Below are positions 41,565-49,464 of a DNA stretch of 64,000 bases, in pieces (position 1 is the stretch's first letter; each line of letters starts with the position of its first letter). The notes under the pieces are model-generated. The model was not told the origin of the DNA and made no database searches. It saw only the letters and a program-made list of their open reading frames with translations. The DNA comes from an uncultured Bacteroidales bacterium (GTDB lineage: Bacteria > Bacteroidota > Bacteroidia > Bacteroidales > Paludibacteraceae), in assembly GCA_902765485.1 (NCBI GenBank), contig CACWZZ010000010.1, positions 1-64,000 of the forward strand, in the 5' to 3' direction. The translations under genes were made by a program, and so were the position numbers.

Positions 41565-42420
41565 CGGAGAGGTGCGCCTCTTTGCCGAACCAAATAGGCA
41601 GGTTATGCTCCACGTGCCCGAAAGGAGCATTGAATAGAACGGGGTAGTCGTATTCAGCGACTGCCTCTTTTATTGTCTCATAGACCGTGCAATTCATCGC
41701 CGGATCGTCCTCGCAGTCGGTAAATTGCCCTACAATCAGACCGCCAATCTGCGCCAGCACACCGGACATCTTCAGATTCCGCATCATCCGGTCTATGTGG
41801 TAGTGCCGCTCGGCGATGTCCTCGATCAAAAGAATAGGAGCCTGACTGCTGATAGCTGACTGCTGACTGCTGATAGCTGACTGCTGAAGGCTATAGGGCG
41901 TGCCCTGGAGCCCGTATAGGACGGAGAGGTTGCCGCCGAAGACGGGTGCATTCGCTTCGCCGAGACGGTTCAGGGGGTGCGGGGCAACGGAGTAGGAGAG
42001 CGGCTCGCCGTTCAGCGCGCGGCGTAAAGCCATGAGCGGTTCACTATCCTCCGGCAAGGTCGCAATGTGTTTGCACATGACGGCGTGTACTGACTGCTGA
42101 CTGCTGATAGCTGACAGCTGGTGCAACACGGTAATGTCGCTGAAGCCGATGACGGGTTTGGCGATGGGTGGTATTTGGTCGAGGATTCGTTGCAGGCCGT
42201 AGCCGCCGCGGGAACAGAGGATCGCGTCCACAGACGGATCTGCGAGGGCTGCAACTAAGTCCGAGAGCCGCTCTTCGTCTGTGCCTGCAAAACGTCCCCA
42301 CGCGCCGCGTGCGTGCGCGCCTTCGCTCACTTCATGTCCCCAACTGCGCAACCGTGCTGCGGCTTGGTCAATATAAACCGGGTCTATCGCCCCCGATGGC
42401 GAAATAATTCGTAGATGCAT
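41533..42420 (-). CDS. LD-carboxypeptidase family protein (peptidase S66)
   Basis: A 295-residue serine peptidase of the LdcA/MccF family, which trims peptidoglycan tetrapeptides or hydrolyses similar peptides in the cytoplasm. The core motifs are LCSRGGYGLQRIL (around the nucleophile Ser), GFSDITVLHQ, and ILLIEDIAERHYHIDRMM and GQFTDCEDD, which hold the Glu and aspartate region. Two word-repeat insertions of the TCAGC family lie in loops, one encoding QQSAISSQQSAISSQ and the other LSAISSQQSV. Both are in frame and leave the motifs intact. Confidence 0.88.
   Translation of the reverse strand: MHLRIISPSGAIDPVYIDQAAARLRSWGHEVSEGAHARGAWGRFAGTDEERLSDLVAALADPSVDAILCSRGGYGLQRILDQIPPIAKPVIGFSDITVLHQLSAISSQQSVHAVMCKHIATLPEDSEPLMALRRALNGEPLSYSVAPHPLNRLGEANAPVFGGNLSVLYGLQGTPYSLQQSAISSQQSAISSQAPILLIEDIAERHYHIDRMMRNLKMSGVLAQIGGLIVGQFTDCEDDPAMNCTVYETIKEAVAEYDYPVLFNAPFGHVEHNLPIWFGKEAHLSVTAEGSVLRI
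41842..41890 (-). repeat. In-frame TCAGC word element 1 in LD-carboxypeptidase
   Basis: The coding strand reads repeated GCAGTCAGCTATCAGCAGTC words, encoding LQQSAISSQQSAISSQ. Confidence 0.85.
42088..42120 (-). repeat. In-frame TCAGC word element 2 in LD-carboxypeptidase
   Basis: The coding strand reads CAGCTGTCAGCTATCAGC then AGTCAGCAGTCAGTA, encoding QLSAISSQQSV just after the GFSDITVLH motif. Confidence 0.85.
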
Positions 42421-42497
42421 AATTCTCAAAATTTGACTTGTCAAATAATCGTGCCCTTCGGGCTAAGAATTCTCAATTTTCAATTTTCAATTTTCAA
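42421..42497. repeat. Word element with AATAATCGTGCCC hairpin module, second copy
   Basis: Contains AAATAATCGTGCCC, TTC, GGGCTAAGAATT, followed by four CAATTTT words. It shares the module with 8110-8182 and lies between two minus-strand genes. Confidence 0.75.
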
Positions 42498-43295
42498 TTA
42501 CCCATACATCCTTCCTTCGATCCAGTTGACGAGGCGGGTGGGGAGGAGGCAGTTGAGGAAACAGAAGGTGCGGTAGAGCGCGCCACCGACGTATTGCGGA
42601 CGGGGGCTGCGGCAGGTGGCAATGTGATAGAAACGCTCTGCCATTTTCCGCGGCTGCATACCTCCGCGTTCATCTTTCTCCATAGCGGTAATGGCTTGGT
42701 TGGCATGGCGGTAGATGTCGGCTCCGGCGGAGGACTTGCGTCTGGCGTCGGTGAAGCCGGTGGAGACGTCGCCCGGCATAAGAACGGAGACGGAGATTCC
42801 GAACTCCCGCACTTCGTTCGCCAGCGCCAAAGCCATGGCATTGATTGCTGCTTTGGAGGCGGAATAGAACGCTTGGTAAGGTACCGCCAGCACACCGGCT
42901 ACCGAGGAGGTGTAAATGATTCGTCCGTAGCGCTGCGCGCGGAGTTGCGGCAGGACGGCTTGGGTGAAACGCACCGCTCCCATGAAATTGACGTCCATCT
43001 GGTGCTCGGCGTCAGCTATCTCGGTGAACTCGACGGGCCCGGAGATGCCGTAACCGGCATTGGAAATGACGACATCTATATGGTCGGTCTGCGTCAGTAC
43101 CTCGGCGACCGCCTTGCGGCAGCTCTCTTCGGAGCACACGTCGCAGATTACATGTTGCACTTCTCCTTCCCTCCATGGGGAGGTCGGGTGGGGCTTCCTG
43201 CTCAACTCAAAAACACGCCAGCCCCGCTCTGCGAAGAGCGAGGCTGTTGCTTTTCCTATGCCGGAACTACCGCCGGTGATAACTAATGTATTCAT
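42498..43295 (-). CDS. Short-chain dehydrogenase/reductase
   Basis: A 265-residue NAD(P)-dependent reductase. TGGSSGIG at residues 7-14 binds the cofactor; NAGYG and the catalytic YSASKAA follow. The adjacent upstream gene is a serine palmitoyltransferase-like enzyme, one base away, so reduction of 3-ketosphinganine is an attractive but unproved role. A GC palindrome element encodes KPHPTSPWREGEV (residues 34-46) in the loop after the second strand, near where the cofactor ribose is recognised. The start at 43295 is preferred over a longer frame overlapping the neighbour. Confidence 0.85.
   Translation of the reverse strand: MNTLVITGGSSGIGKATASLFAERGWRVFELSRKPHPTSPWREGEVQHVICDVCSEESCRKAVAEVLTQTDHIDVVISNAGYGISGPVEFTEIADAEHQMDVNFMGAVRFTQAVLPQLRAQRYGRIIYTSSVAGVLAVPYQAFYSASKAAINAMALALANEVREFGISVSVLMPGDVSTGFTDARRKSSAGADIYRHANQAITAMEKDERGGMQPRKMAERFYHIATCRSPRPQYVGGALYRTFCFLNCLLPTRLVNWIEGRMYG
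43160..43197 (-). repeat. GC palindrome element, copy 6, in the SDR gene
   Basis: The plus strand reads CTTCCCTCCATGGGGAGG and then TCGGGTGGGG, in frame in the gene. It is the only copy in the opposite orientation relative to its gene. Confidence 0.85.
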
Positions 43296-43296
43296 A

Positions 43297-44490
43297 TTAG
43301 TACGCGAGTCCTTCGGGTGCACCCTCTTTGAGGACGCGGGCGATGATCTCTGTCGCTTCGTCAATAATAGGTTCGGTATGGGTCGCCATGAGGGTGGTGC
43401 GGAGCAGGCATTCGCCTTCTACGCAAGCCGGCGCAATAACCGGGTTCACATAGACGCCTTCCTCGAACATTTTCTTGCCGAAATAGAGGGTATCGAGGGT
43501 CTTGTAAGTGAAGATCGGCACGATCGGTGTCGGCGCTTCGATGATCTTGATACCGGCGGCAAGCAGGCTCTTCTGGAAGTATTTGGCGATGTTCATCAGT
43601 CGTGTCGGACGCTCGGGATCGAGGATGAGCTGGTGCAGCGCTTCCAATGCCGTTGCGGTCGAGCAAGGCGTGATCGCAGCGGAGAAGATGAACGGACGGC
43701 TCACATGGCGCAGCCAGTCGGCTACGCGGTGGCTCGTCAGCATACATCCGCCGATGGAGGCGAGGGACTTGGAGAAAGTGAGCATGGTAATGTCCACTTT
43801 GTCGGTCAGTCCGAAATGCGCCGCTGTACCGCGACCGCCGGGACCGAGTACGCCGAAACCGTGGGCGTCATCGACCATCACACGAGCGTGGTATTTCTCC
43901 GCCAGCGCACAGATCTCCGGCAGTTTGCAGATGTCCCCGCGCATAGAGAAGACGCCGTCGGTCACGATCAGCTTACCTGCGTTCTCCGGGATGGACTGGA
44001 GCTGGCGCTCCAGATCCTGCATGTCCGAGTGGCGGTAGCGCAGCACCTTCGCAAAACTCAGCCGGCAAGCGTCGTAGATCGATGCGTGGTTCTCGCGGTC
44101 GTTGAGGATATAATCATCCTTGCCGCAGATGGCGGAGATGATAGCGAGGTTAGTCTGGAAACCCGTCGAAACGGTCATGCACTCCTCATAGCCGGTGAAC
44201 TCCGCGAGCTCACGCTCCAGCTGCAAGTGGAGGTCGAGGGTGCCGTTCAGGAAGCGGCTGCCGCTGACGCCGGTGCCGTACTTATCGAGCGCGTCGTGTC
44301 CGGCTTTGATAACTGCCTCGTTTTCGGTGAAACCGAGGTAGTTATTGGAGCCGAGCATGATCACGCGGTGGTTTTCCATCTGTACGACGGGAGCCTGACG
44401 GCTCTCCAGCTCGTGGAAATAAGGATAAACTTGTAGTTTGCGCGCCAGCTTGAGGGTCTCAAAATGGTCGCATTTCTCGAATAGATCCAT
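43297..44490 (-). CDS. Serine palmitoyltransferase-like aminotransferase
   Basis: A 397-residue PLP enzyme of the alpha-oxoamine synthase group. PLP lysine K241 is in LTFSKSLASIGG; His135 (ENHAS) and His210 (VDDAHGFG) are also conserved. The opening VYPYFHELES and GSRFLNGTLDLH match Bacteroidota serine palmitoyltransferases, which start sphingolipid synthesis from serine and acyl-CoA or acyl-ACP. Glycine C-acetyltransferase is the alternative. The adjacent SDR supports sphingolipid synthesis. It is two bases from mdh. Confidence 0.85.
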   Translation of the reverse strand: MDLFEKCDHFETLKLARKLQVYPYFHELESRQAPVVQMENHRVIMLGSNNYLGFTENEAVIKAGHDALDKYGTGVSGSRFLNGTLDLHLQLERELAEFTGYEECMTVSTGFQTNLAIISAICGKDDYILNDRENHASIYDACRLSFAKVLRYRHSDMQDLERQLQSIPENAGKLIVTDGVFSMRGDICKLPEICALAEKYHARVMVDDAHGFGVLGPGGRGTAAHFGLTDKVDITMLTFSKSLASIGGCMLTSHRVADWLRHVSRPFIFSAAITPCSTATALEALHQLILDPERPTRLMNIAKYFQKSLLAAGIKIIEAPTPIVPIFTYKTLDTLYFGKKMFEEGVYVNPVIAPACVEGECLLRTTLMATHTEPIIDEATEIIARVLKEGAPEGLAY

Positions 44491-44491
44491 A

Positions 44492-45433
44492 TTAGAGGAC
44501 GTTCAGTTCTTTGAGGATTGCGGTTGTCTTGCGAACGGCTGCTTCGGACTCATGCAGTTTAGCGCGCTCTTCGTCGGAGATATTCAGCTCGAGGATCTTC
44601 TCGATACCGTTCTTACCGATGATACAGGGCACACCGATGGTGATGTCCTTCATGCCATACTCGCCTTCGAGAGCAGCGGAGCAAGGGATCATTTTCTTCT
44701 GGTCCTTGATGATAGCCTCTGCTACGGAAGCAGCAGCTGCACCCGGAGCCATCCAAGCGGAGGTACCGAGCAGACCGGTCAGGGTTGCGCCGCCGACCAT
44801 CGTGCTCTTAACGACATTCTCCAGCTCCTCAGGACTGAGGAACTCCGATACGTTGATACCTTTGTAAGTGGTGTAGCTGGTCAGAGGAATCATGGTGGTG
44901 TCGCCGTGACCGCCGATCACGAAACCGTCCACGTCGTTGGCGTTGCATTTGAGAGCCTGGCTCAGGAAATATTTCAGACGAGCGCTATCGAGTGCGCCAC
45001 CCATACCGATCACACGGTTGCGCGGCAGACCCAGTGCGTGCAGCGTCAGGTACGCCATCGTGTCCATCGGGTTGGAAACGACAACGAGGATAGCGTTCGG
45101 GCTGTAGGTCAGCACTTGCTGCGCTACGCTCTTCACGATACCGGCATTCACGCCGATCAGCTCCTCACGGGTCATACCCGGTTTGCGGGGGAGACCGGAG
45201 GTGATGATGACTACGTCCGAACCGGCGGTCTTGGAATAGTCGTTGGTGACACCTTCAACGATGGTGTCAAAACCCATCAACTGGGCTGTTTGCATGATAT
45301 CCATAGCTTTGCCCTCGGCGAAGCCCTCTTTGATATCAATCAGACATACTTGGTTGGCTACTTCATTCACAGCCAACACATTTGCGCAGGTAGCACCCAC
45401 GTTACCTGCGCCAACAACGGTAACTTTACTCAT
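44492..45433 (-). CDS. mdh: Malate dehydrogenase
   Basis: A 313-residue NAD enzyme interconverting malate and oxaloacetate. GAGNVGATCA at residues 7-16 binds NAD; LPRKPGMTREEL contains the substrate arginine, and IGGHGDTTM the catalytic His. It is of the LDH-like MDH type common in Bacteroidota. It is the first gene of the minus-strand group mdh-SPT-SDR and has a clear promoter. Confidence 0.95.
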   Translation of the reverse strand: MSKVTVVGAGNVGATCANVLAVNEVANQVCLIDIKEGFAEGKAMDIMQTAQLMGFDTIVEGVTNDYSKTAGSDVVIITSGLPRKPGMTREELIGVNAGIVKSVAQQVLTYSPNAILVVVSNPMDTMAYLTLHALGLPRNRVIGMGGALDSARLKYFLSQALKCNANDVDGFVIGGHGDTTMIPLTSYTTYKGINVSEFLSPEELENVVKSTMVGGATLTGLLGTSAWMAPGAAAASVAEAIIKDQKKMIPCSAALEGEYGMKDITIGVPCIIGKNGIEKILELNISDEERAKLHESEAAVRKTTAILKELNVL

Positions 45434-45474
45434 AATTCGTATATATTTTTATTTATTGTGTTCCAAAAAGCGGG

Positions 45475-45506
45475 CAAAGTTACACAAAATTTTGTATATA
45501 TACAAA
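45475..45506 (-). promoter_or_regulatory. Promoter of mdh
   Basis: Minus strand: TTTG followed by TATAT, then TAACTTTG at 45475-45482, 20 bp between. Confidence 0.85.
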
Positions 45507-45552
45507 TTTTATAGGGTAAAAGTGCGAAATTTATGATTTTTGCAAAGAATAG

Positions 45553-46719
45553 TTACAAATTTTTCAGGAAATCCACCAGATAGCTCCGCCAATTCCGCCA
45601 TGTATGCCCTCCAATGGACTCGGTGTATGAATGGGGTTTCTGCGCTTTCTCCATTCGGCGGTTAAAACGCTTGGCGTTGGGGTGAAACATATCTTTTTTT
45701 CCGGTGTAGATATAGACCGTTGTGCTGTCCGTCGGCAGTTGGCTTTTGTGAACCACGGGCGAAAACATACCGATCGCCTCGAAATAACCGGGCATCAGAT
45801 TCGCGGTGTTGGCAGCGATGCGTGCGCCGTCCGACAGACCTGCGATGTAATGTTTGTCCGAAATAGGGTACGTCGAATCGACCATCTGAACCAGCTCCAC
45901 CAGACTGCGCTCAATGTCATGATCGTGGCACAAACGCGGATAATTGAAGATGTTGTTCCATAGTGTGTGGTGGCTCGGTTTGTCTTCATGCACACCGAAA
46001 TTGACGTCCGGCATGACCAAAATCATCGGTTCGCACAAGCCTTCCGCCACCATGTTTTCCAATATGTTTATCGCTCGTCCCCGCTCTGCCCAGCTCCCTT
46101 CATACCCGTTGATCCCATGAATCAGGTACAGCACCGGAAATCTCTCCCCCTCTGACGGCTGATAGCTGATGGCTGATAGCTGATAGCTGACCTCTGACGG
46201 CTGATAGCTGACCTCTGACGGCACATACACATTCACCCTTCGGCGCAGTTTCTCATTGCTGCTATACCAGCTTGTGCGGATCAACTCACCCTGCCTGTCG
46301 GGCGTCCGATAAAGCTCCGCGCGCTCCGAACCGCCCACGTTCACCACGTTCCATTTGTGCATCTTCTGCCAAGCCGTGTCGCTGTTCAGCGGGTCGGGTT
46401 TGCGTTTGCCGTTCACCCGGAAACAATAGGTGTACGTCTCCGGACTCACAGCCCGCGTCGTGGCGTGAAAACAGCCGTCGCTACCCAGCCGCATCTTGAT
46501 CCGCCGCGTCCGGTCGGTATAGCGCGCTGTGTCCTCGTCCGCGTATAGCAGATCGCTCTGCACACTCACACGACGACCCGGTCCGCAGTAGCAGAAACTG
46601 ACAGTGCTATCCTCGTTCACCGTCACCGATTCGTACTCGCTCGAGATAGTGATAGTACGCGGCGTGCGCGCCTCAACGGGAAGCGCGCAAACCAGCAGAA
46701 GTATCAAAAGAATGATCAT
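45553..46719 (-). CDS. Secreted alpha/beta-hydrolase esterase (CE1-like)
   Basis: A 388-residue exported esterase with a signal peptide (MIILLILLLVCALPVEA), an N-terminal beta-sandwich (about 20-135, like the domain of Bacteroides acetyl or feruloyl esterases) and a C-terminal alpha/beta hydrolase (about 140-388) with HGINGYEGSW, the nucleophile elbow GLSDGA, and the catalytic His in GGHTW. A word-repeat insertion encodes SEVSYQPSEVSYQLSAISYQ directly before the first strand of the hydrolase. The gene overlaps the upstream PCMD gene by 47 bases. Confidence 0.85.
   Translation of the reverse strand: MIILLILLLVCALPVEARTPRTITISSEYESVTVNEDSTVSFCYCGPGRRVSVQSDLLYADEDTARYTDRTRRIKMRLGSDGCFHATTRAVSPETYTYCFRVNGKRKPDPLNSDTAWQKMHKWNVVNVGGSERAELYRTPDRQGELIRTSWYSSNEKLRRRVNVYVPSEVSYQPSEVSYQLSAISYQPSEGERFPVLYLIHGINGYEGSWAERGRAINILENMVAEGLCEPMILVMPDVNFGVHEDKPSHHTLWNNIFNYPRLCHDHDIERSLVELVQMVDSTYPISDKHYIAGLSDGARIAANTANLMPGYFEAIGMFSPVVHKSQLPTDSTTVYIYTGKKDMFHPNAKRFNRRMEKAQKPHSYTESIGGHTWRNWRSYLVDFLKNL
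46150..46221 (-). repeat. In-frame TCAGC word element in the esterase
   Basis: About 72 bp of CCGTCAGAGGTCAGCTATCA-type words on the coding strand, at the junction between the two domains of the esterase. Confidence 0.85.
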
Positions 46720-47593
46720 AAGCCAGTCGGATATTGTCGCACCAAACTACATTGCCTGGGCAGCCTGTGAAGGGCGGCATGCTCCCTGCCGAAATCTGTA
46801 CAATCAAATGCGTCGGCTCTAAGTCCCCGCGGAACCCCACTTCCTCGATACAGACCATCTCGCCGCGGCTGTTATGCGTCTTGTGGCGGTTGCTCGATAA
46901 CTGGTGTAACGCCTCGCCCTCTTTGCCATAGACGATCGGAACACAGAAATCGTTCTGCCATTCGGTCGTCTGCGCGATCGTCTGTTCGGCGGTTCCTACG
47001 CGGTAGGCATACACATGCCCGTTCTCTTCCCAGCGATGTTGCAAAATCAGAGTAATATGCCCTTTGTCGTGTCCCTCCACGGGTTTCACTTTCGTCTTCG
47101 CAGGCGCATAAACGGCAGTCTTGTCCTGAATAAGTGCTTTGTAATCAAGGATCAGCGCACTCGGTCTGCCCGTAAAAGGCACACCCATATCGATCGCCGA
47201 ATTAGGATCGCTGCTCTGTTTCAGACCCACCACGTCCTGCAATTTACCGGTGTAAATGCTTCCGGTGGCGAGTGCCTTGAAATCAATCCCGATTGCCTTC
47301 ACACTCTCCAAAGTACTCTCCATCCGGCAGCAAAATCCGTTGCCCCGTCTCTCCGGCGTCACGCTCACCGACACCTTGTCCACGCCCAGCGCACGGGCAT
47401 GAGCGTTGCTGCTGCTCCACGGACCGCTGATCTTGTACAGCGTCTTCGTCTGACCCCCGATCAGCGCGGATTCCTTGATCTGTTTCTCCGTCCATGTCTC
47501 AAAATCTCCTCCCGGCAGCACCTCTATCCGCTCCTGTGCCTGTGTCACCAACGCCACCAACAAAAATAGTATTAAAAATCTATTCGTCCTCAT
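46673..47593 (-). CDS. PCMD domain protein, secreted
   Basis: A 306-residue exported protein with a signal peptide (MRTNRFLILFLLVALVTQA) and a jelly-roll domain of the 'putative carbohydrate metabolism' (PCMD) type: GDFETW, ESALIGGQTKTLYKI, and the C-terminal CDNIRLAYD. Such proteins are common in Bacteroidales glycan loci; their binding partner is unknown. It is co-transcribed with the esterase, which begins inside its last codons. Confidence 0.75.
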   Translation of the reverse strand: MRTNRFLILFLLVALVTQAQERIEVLPGGDFETWTEKQIKESALIGGQTKTLYKISGPWSSSNAHARALGVDKVSVSVTPERRGNGFCCRMESTLESVKAIGIDFKALATGSIYTGKLQDVVGLKQSSDPNSAIDMGVPFTGRPSALILDYKALIQDKTAVYAPAKTKVKPVEGHDKGHITLILQHRWEENGHVYAYRVGTAEQTIAQTTEWQNDFCVPIVYGKEGEALHQLSSNRHKTHNSRGEMVCIEEVGFRGDLEPTHLIVQISAGSMPPFTGCPGNVVWCDNIRLAYDHSFDTSAGLRASR

Positions 47594-47697
47594 AAAAACT
47601 TTAAACTTTCAACTTTAAAACTTCTTTCAACTTTCCATACGGCTTCAGCCGATCGTTCGAGGCTTAGCCGAGATAAGAACTTTCAACTTTCAACTTC
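47594..47697. repeat. Reiterated-word region (AACTTTCAACTTTC type)
   Basis: ACTTTAAACTTTCAACTTT and AACTTTCAACTTTCAAC words flank a hairpin-like centre CGGCTTCAGCCGATCG / CGAGGCTTAGCCGAG. There is no gene in this gap. Confidence 0.75.
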
Positions 47698-48030
47698 TCA
47701 GAAATACGTTCTGAAAGTGATCATAATAGCCGAATTACCTTTCGGCGCGGTGTACAGCTCGCCATACGGACACGCCGTCGGGCTGAACATCGCGAACCAT
47801 CGTGGTGCCATGCCGATCACGCCGTGCACCTGCGCCATACTCATGCCCACGTCGATCAGCAGATTCGGAGTGATGGCTGGCAACACGATGTCGAAATACA
47901 TCCGCCCTTTGCCCACAGGACAGCCGAACAGACCTTTGTCCGTCTTACCAAAGTGCGGCAACGCGACGCGGTCTGTGGCTGAAAGACTCAGACTCCCGAG
48001 TAGCAGCACGATTACCCAAAGCCTCTTCAT
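47698..48030 (-). CDS. Small secreted protein of unknown function
   Basis: 110 residues with a good signal peptide (MKRLWVIVLLLGSLSLSA). The mature part is hydrophobic-aromatic (LIDVGMSMAQVHGVIGMAPR) and ends in an aromatic strand (AIMITFRTYF), as in a small outer membrane strand protein or a truncated larger one. It starts inside the 3' end of the glycosyltransferase gene (86-base overlap in another frame). I do not recognise a family. Confidence 0.55.
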   Translation of the reverse strand: MKRLWVIVLLLGSLSLSATDRVALPHFGKTDKGLFGCPVGKGRMYFDIVLPAITPNLLIDVGMSMAQVHGVIGMAPRWFAMFSPTACPYGELYTAPKGNSAIMITFRTYF

Positions 48031-49279
48031 TATCTTGAATCTCTTCGTTCAACATCTCTTCGAAAGCGGTCACGGAAGCCGCCAGACTGTATCGACGACC
48101 CGCCTGACGATACCGCTCTTCCATCTCCAGACGCTCCTCCGGATGGTCCAGCCAGTAGTCGATCGCACGCGCCAGATCCTTCGGATTGCCGGGCATAAAC
48201 AGACTCCGGCCGTCCAGCGCAAACTGCGGAGTGGCGGAAGCATAACTGTTCGCAATCACAGGCACCAAACCTGTTGCAAACGCCTCAATACAACTGATCG
48301 CCTCGCTCTCCATGTCGCTTGCGTGAACGTACAGATCGGTCGTCAGCAGCTCCTCGATCAACTCGTCCCGGCCCACGTAAATGAATTTCGGCGGATATTT
48401 CAGATCTTTACCCAACTCCACATACTTGTCGTACTCCGGTCCGCGACCCGCAAAAACCAACTGAATCCGGTCTCCGTACTTGCTGTATTTCAATGCGTTG
48501 ATGATCACGTCCTGCCGTTTCTCCTGACTCAACCGACCGATCATCATAATCTTAAAGCATTCAGTATTCAGCTTTGAGCCTTCAGCTTTTGTTTTTCTGA
48601 TAGCTGATAGCTGACTCCTTTCACCTTTCACCTTTAAACTTTCACCTTTCTTCTCCCCCGCTTCCATGAACGCGTCCTGAATACCGTTGCTGATCACATG
48701 GATCTTCGCCGTGTAACCGCGCGCAGCAATCATGTCGCCCATAAATTTAGAAGGAACGTGCACGTGACGCACGCGATTATATATATTGTGCCGGAACGAC
48801 TTGTAAAACAACTCGTTGAACCATTCCACTTTGCCCATGCTGACCGACGAAGTCATGTTTTCCGGCTGGATATGGAAAGCTGCGGTCACAGGCTTGCCGA
48901 TCTCATGGCAGTAACGGATTGCCTCCATCTCGATCCCGAACGGCACGAAAATATGCACTATATCCGCCCAGTCGCACGCGCTATGCACGATCTCCTTATT
49001 ATTATATGCGAAACTGAAATCGTGTTTGTCGCACAGCGGCTGGAATACCGGAATATTGAACTTTTTTGTGGTAAAATCCCCATCCGTCAAATTGTTCTCC
49101 TTCGTACACTCTACTTCCTTGGTCACTTGGTCCTTAGTCCCTTGGTCACTTGGTGTGTCCCAGCAAAGCACCCGTACTTCGTGACCTCGCTTCCGCAATT
49201 CGCCTGCAAAACGCTGTGCGGAAATACTCGTCCCGTTGTTCGTCGTGTAGAAACTGTCAATTACAAATAAAATCTTCAT
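47945..49279 (-). CDS. Glycosyltransferase family 4 (GT-B)
   Basis: A 444-residue cytoplasmic sugar transferase with a Rossmann N-domain (MKILFVIDSFYTTNNGTSIS; HIFVPFGIEMEAI) and the donor-binding C-domain (MMIGRLSQEKRQDVIINALK, HASDMESEAISCIEAFATG). The E-x7-E donor motif lies in this last segment. It is of the type that glycosylates diacylglycerol or other lipids in Bacteroidota. Two insertions are made of word repeats: TPSDQGTKDQVTKEVECTKE (near residue 45) and a composite of about 34 residues (KKGESLKVKGERSQLSAIR and following) between the domains. The last 25 residues (NRAATRESESFSHRPRRVAA) look like read-through into the next gene. Confidence 0.85.
   Translation of the reverse strand: MKILFVIDSFYTTNNGTSISAQRFAGELRKRGHEVRVLCWDTPSDQGTKDQVTKEVECTKENNLTDGDFTTKKFNIPVFQPLCDKHDFSFAYNNKEIVHSACDWADIVHIFVPFGIEMEAIRYCHEIGKPVTAAFHIQPENMTSSVSMGKVEWFNELFYKSFRHNIYNRVRHVHVPSKFMGDMIAARGYTAKIHVISNGIQDAFMEAGEKKGESLKVKGERSQLSAIRKTKAEGSKLNTECFKIMMIGRLSQEKRQDVIINALKYSKYGDRIQLVFAGRGPEYDKYVELGKDLKYPPKFIYVGRDELIEELLTTDLYVHASDMESEAISCIEAFATGLVPVIANSYASATPQFALDGRSLFMPGNPKDLARAIDYWLDHPEERLEMEERYRQAGRRYSLAASVTAFEEMLNEEIQDNEEALGNRAATRESESFSHRPRRVAALW
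48554..48655 (-). repeat. Composite in-frame word insertion in the glycosyltransferase
   Basis: About 100 bp combining three word families: TTCACCTTTCACC/TTTAAACTTTC, TGATAGCTGATAGCTGAC, and CATTCAGTATTCAGC/TTTGAGCCTTCAGC (plus-strand spelling). All are in frame, between the N- and C-domains. Confidence 0.8.
49099..49155 (-). repeat. In-frame ACCAAGTG word element in the glycosyltransferase
   Basis: The coding strand reads ACCAAGTGACCAAGGGACTA and AGGACCAAGTGACCAAGG words. It is the same family as in the GH32 gene at 13111. Confidence 0.8.
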
Positions 49280-49319
49280 TTTTTGTTCTTTTTTTGTGAG
49301 TATTTTTCAAAAACGGCTG

Positions 49320-49327
49320 CAAAAGTA
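49320..49327 (-). promoter_or_regulatory. -7 box upstream of the glycosyltransferase
   Basis: TACTTTTG on the minus strand, 41 bases before the start. No -33 TTTG is visible at the normal spacing. Confidence 0.5.
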
Positions 49328-49391
49328 CTGCTTTACAACGAATTAACGTTTTTCTAATTCGTGCAAAGATTGTTCTGATTCTACTATTCCT

Positions 49392-49423
49392 ATTGCACAT
49401 GTCAAAATTTTGTTGTACCTTTG
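49392..49423 (+). promoter_or_regulatory. Promoter of the AraC regulator
   Basis: TTG at 49393-49395 followed by CACAT, and TACCTTTG at 49416-49423, spaced 20 bp. Confidence 0.85.
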
Positions 49424-49464
49424 CACCCAAATTGTTCTTATTCGTATATTTAAATCATACCATT

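Noticed and set aside
41842..42120. CRISPR-like direct repeats
   Set aside because: Words are short, imperfect and contiguous without unique spacers of constant length, and they are translated in frame inside an LD-carboxypeptidase gene.
43060..44436. Plus-strand frame of 458 codons
   Set aside because: Antisense shadow of the serine palmitoyltransferase and SDR genes, whose motifs are clear on the minus strand.
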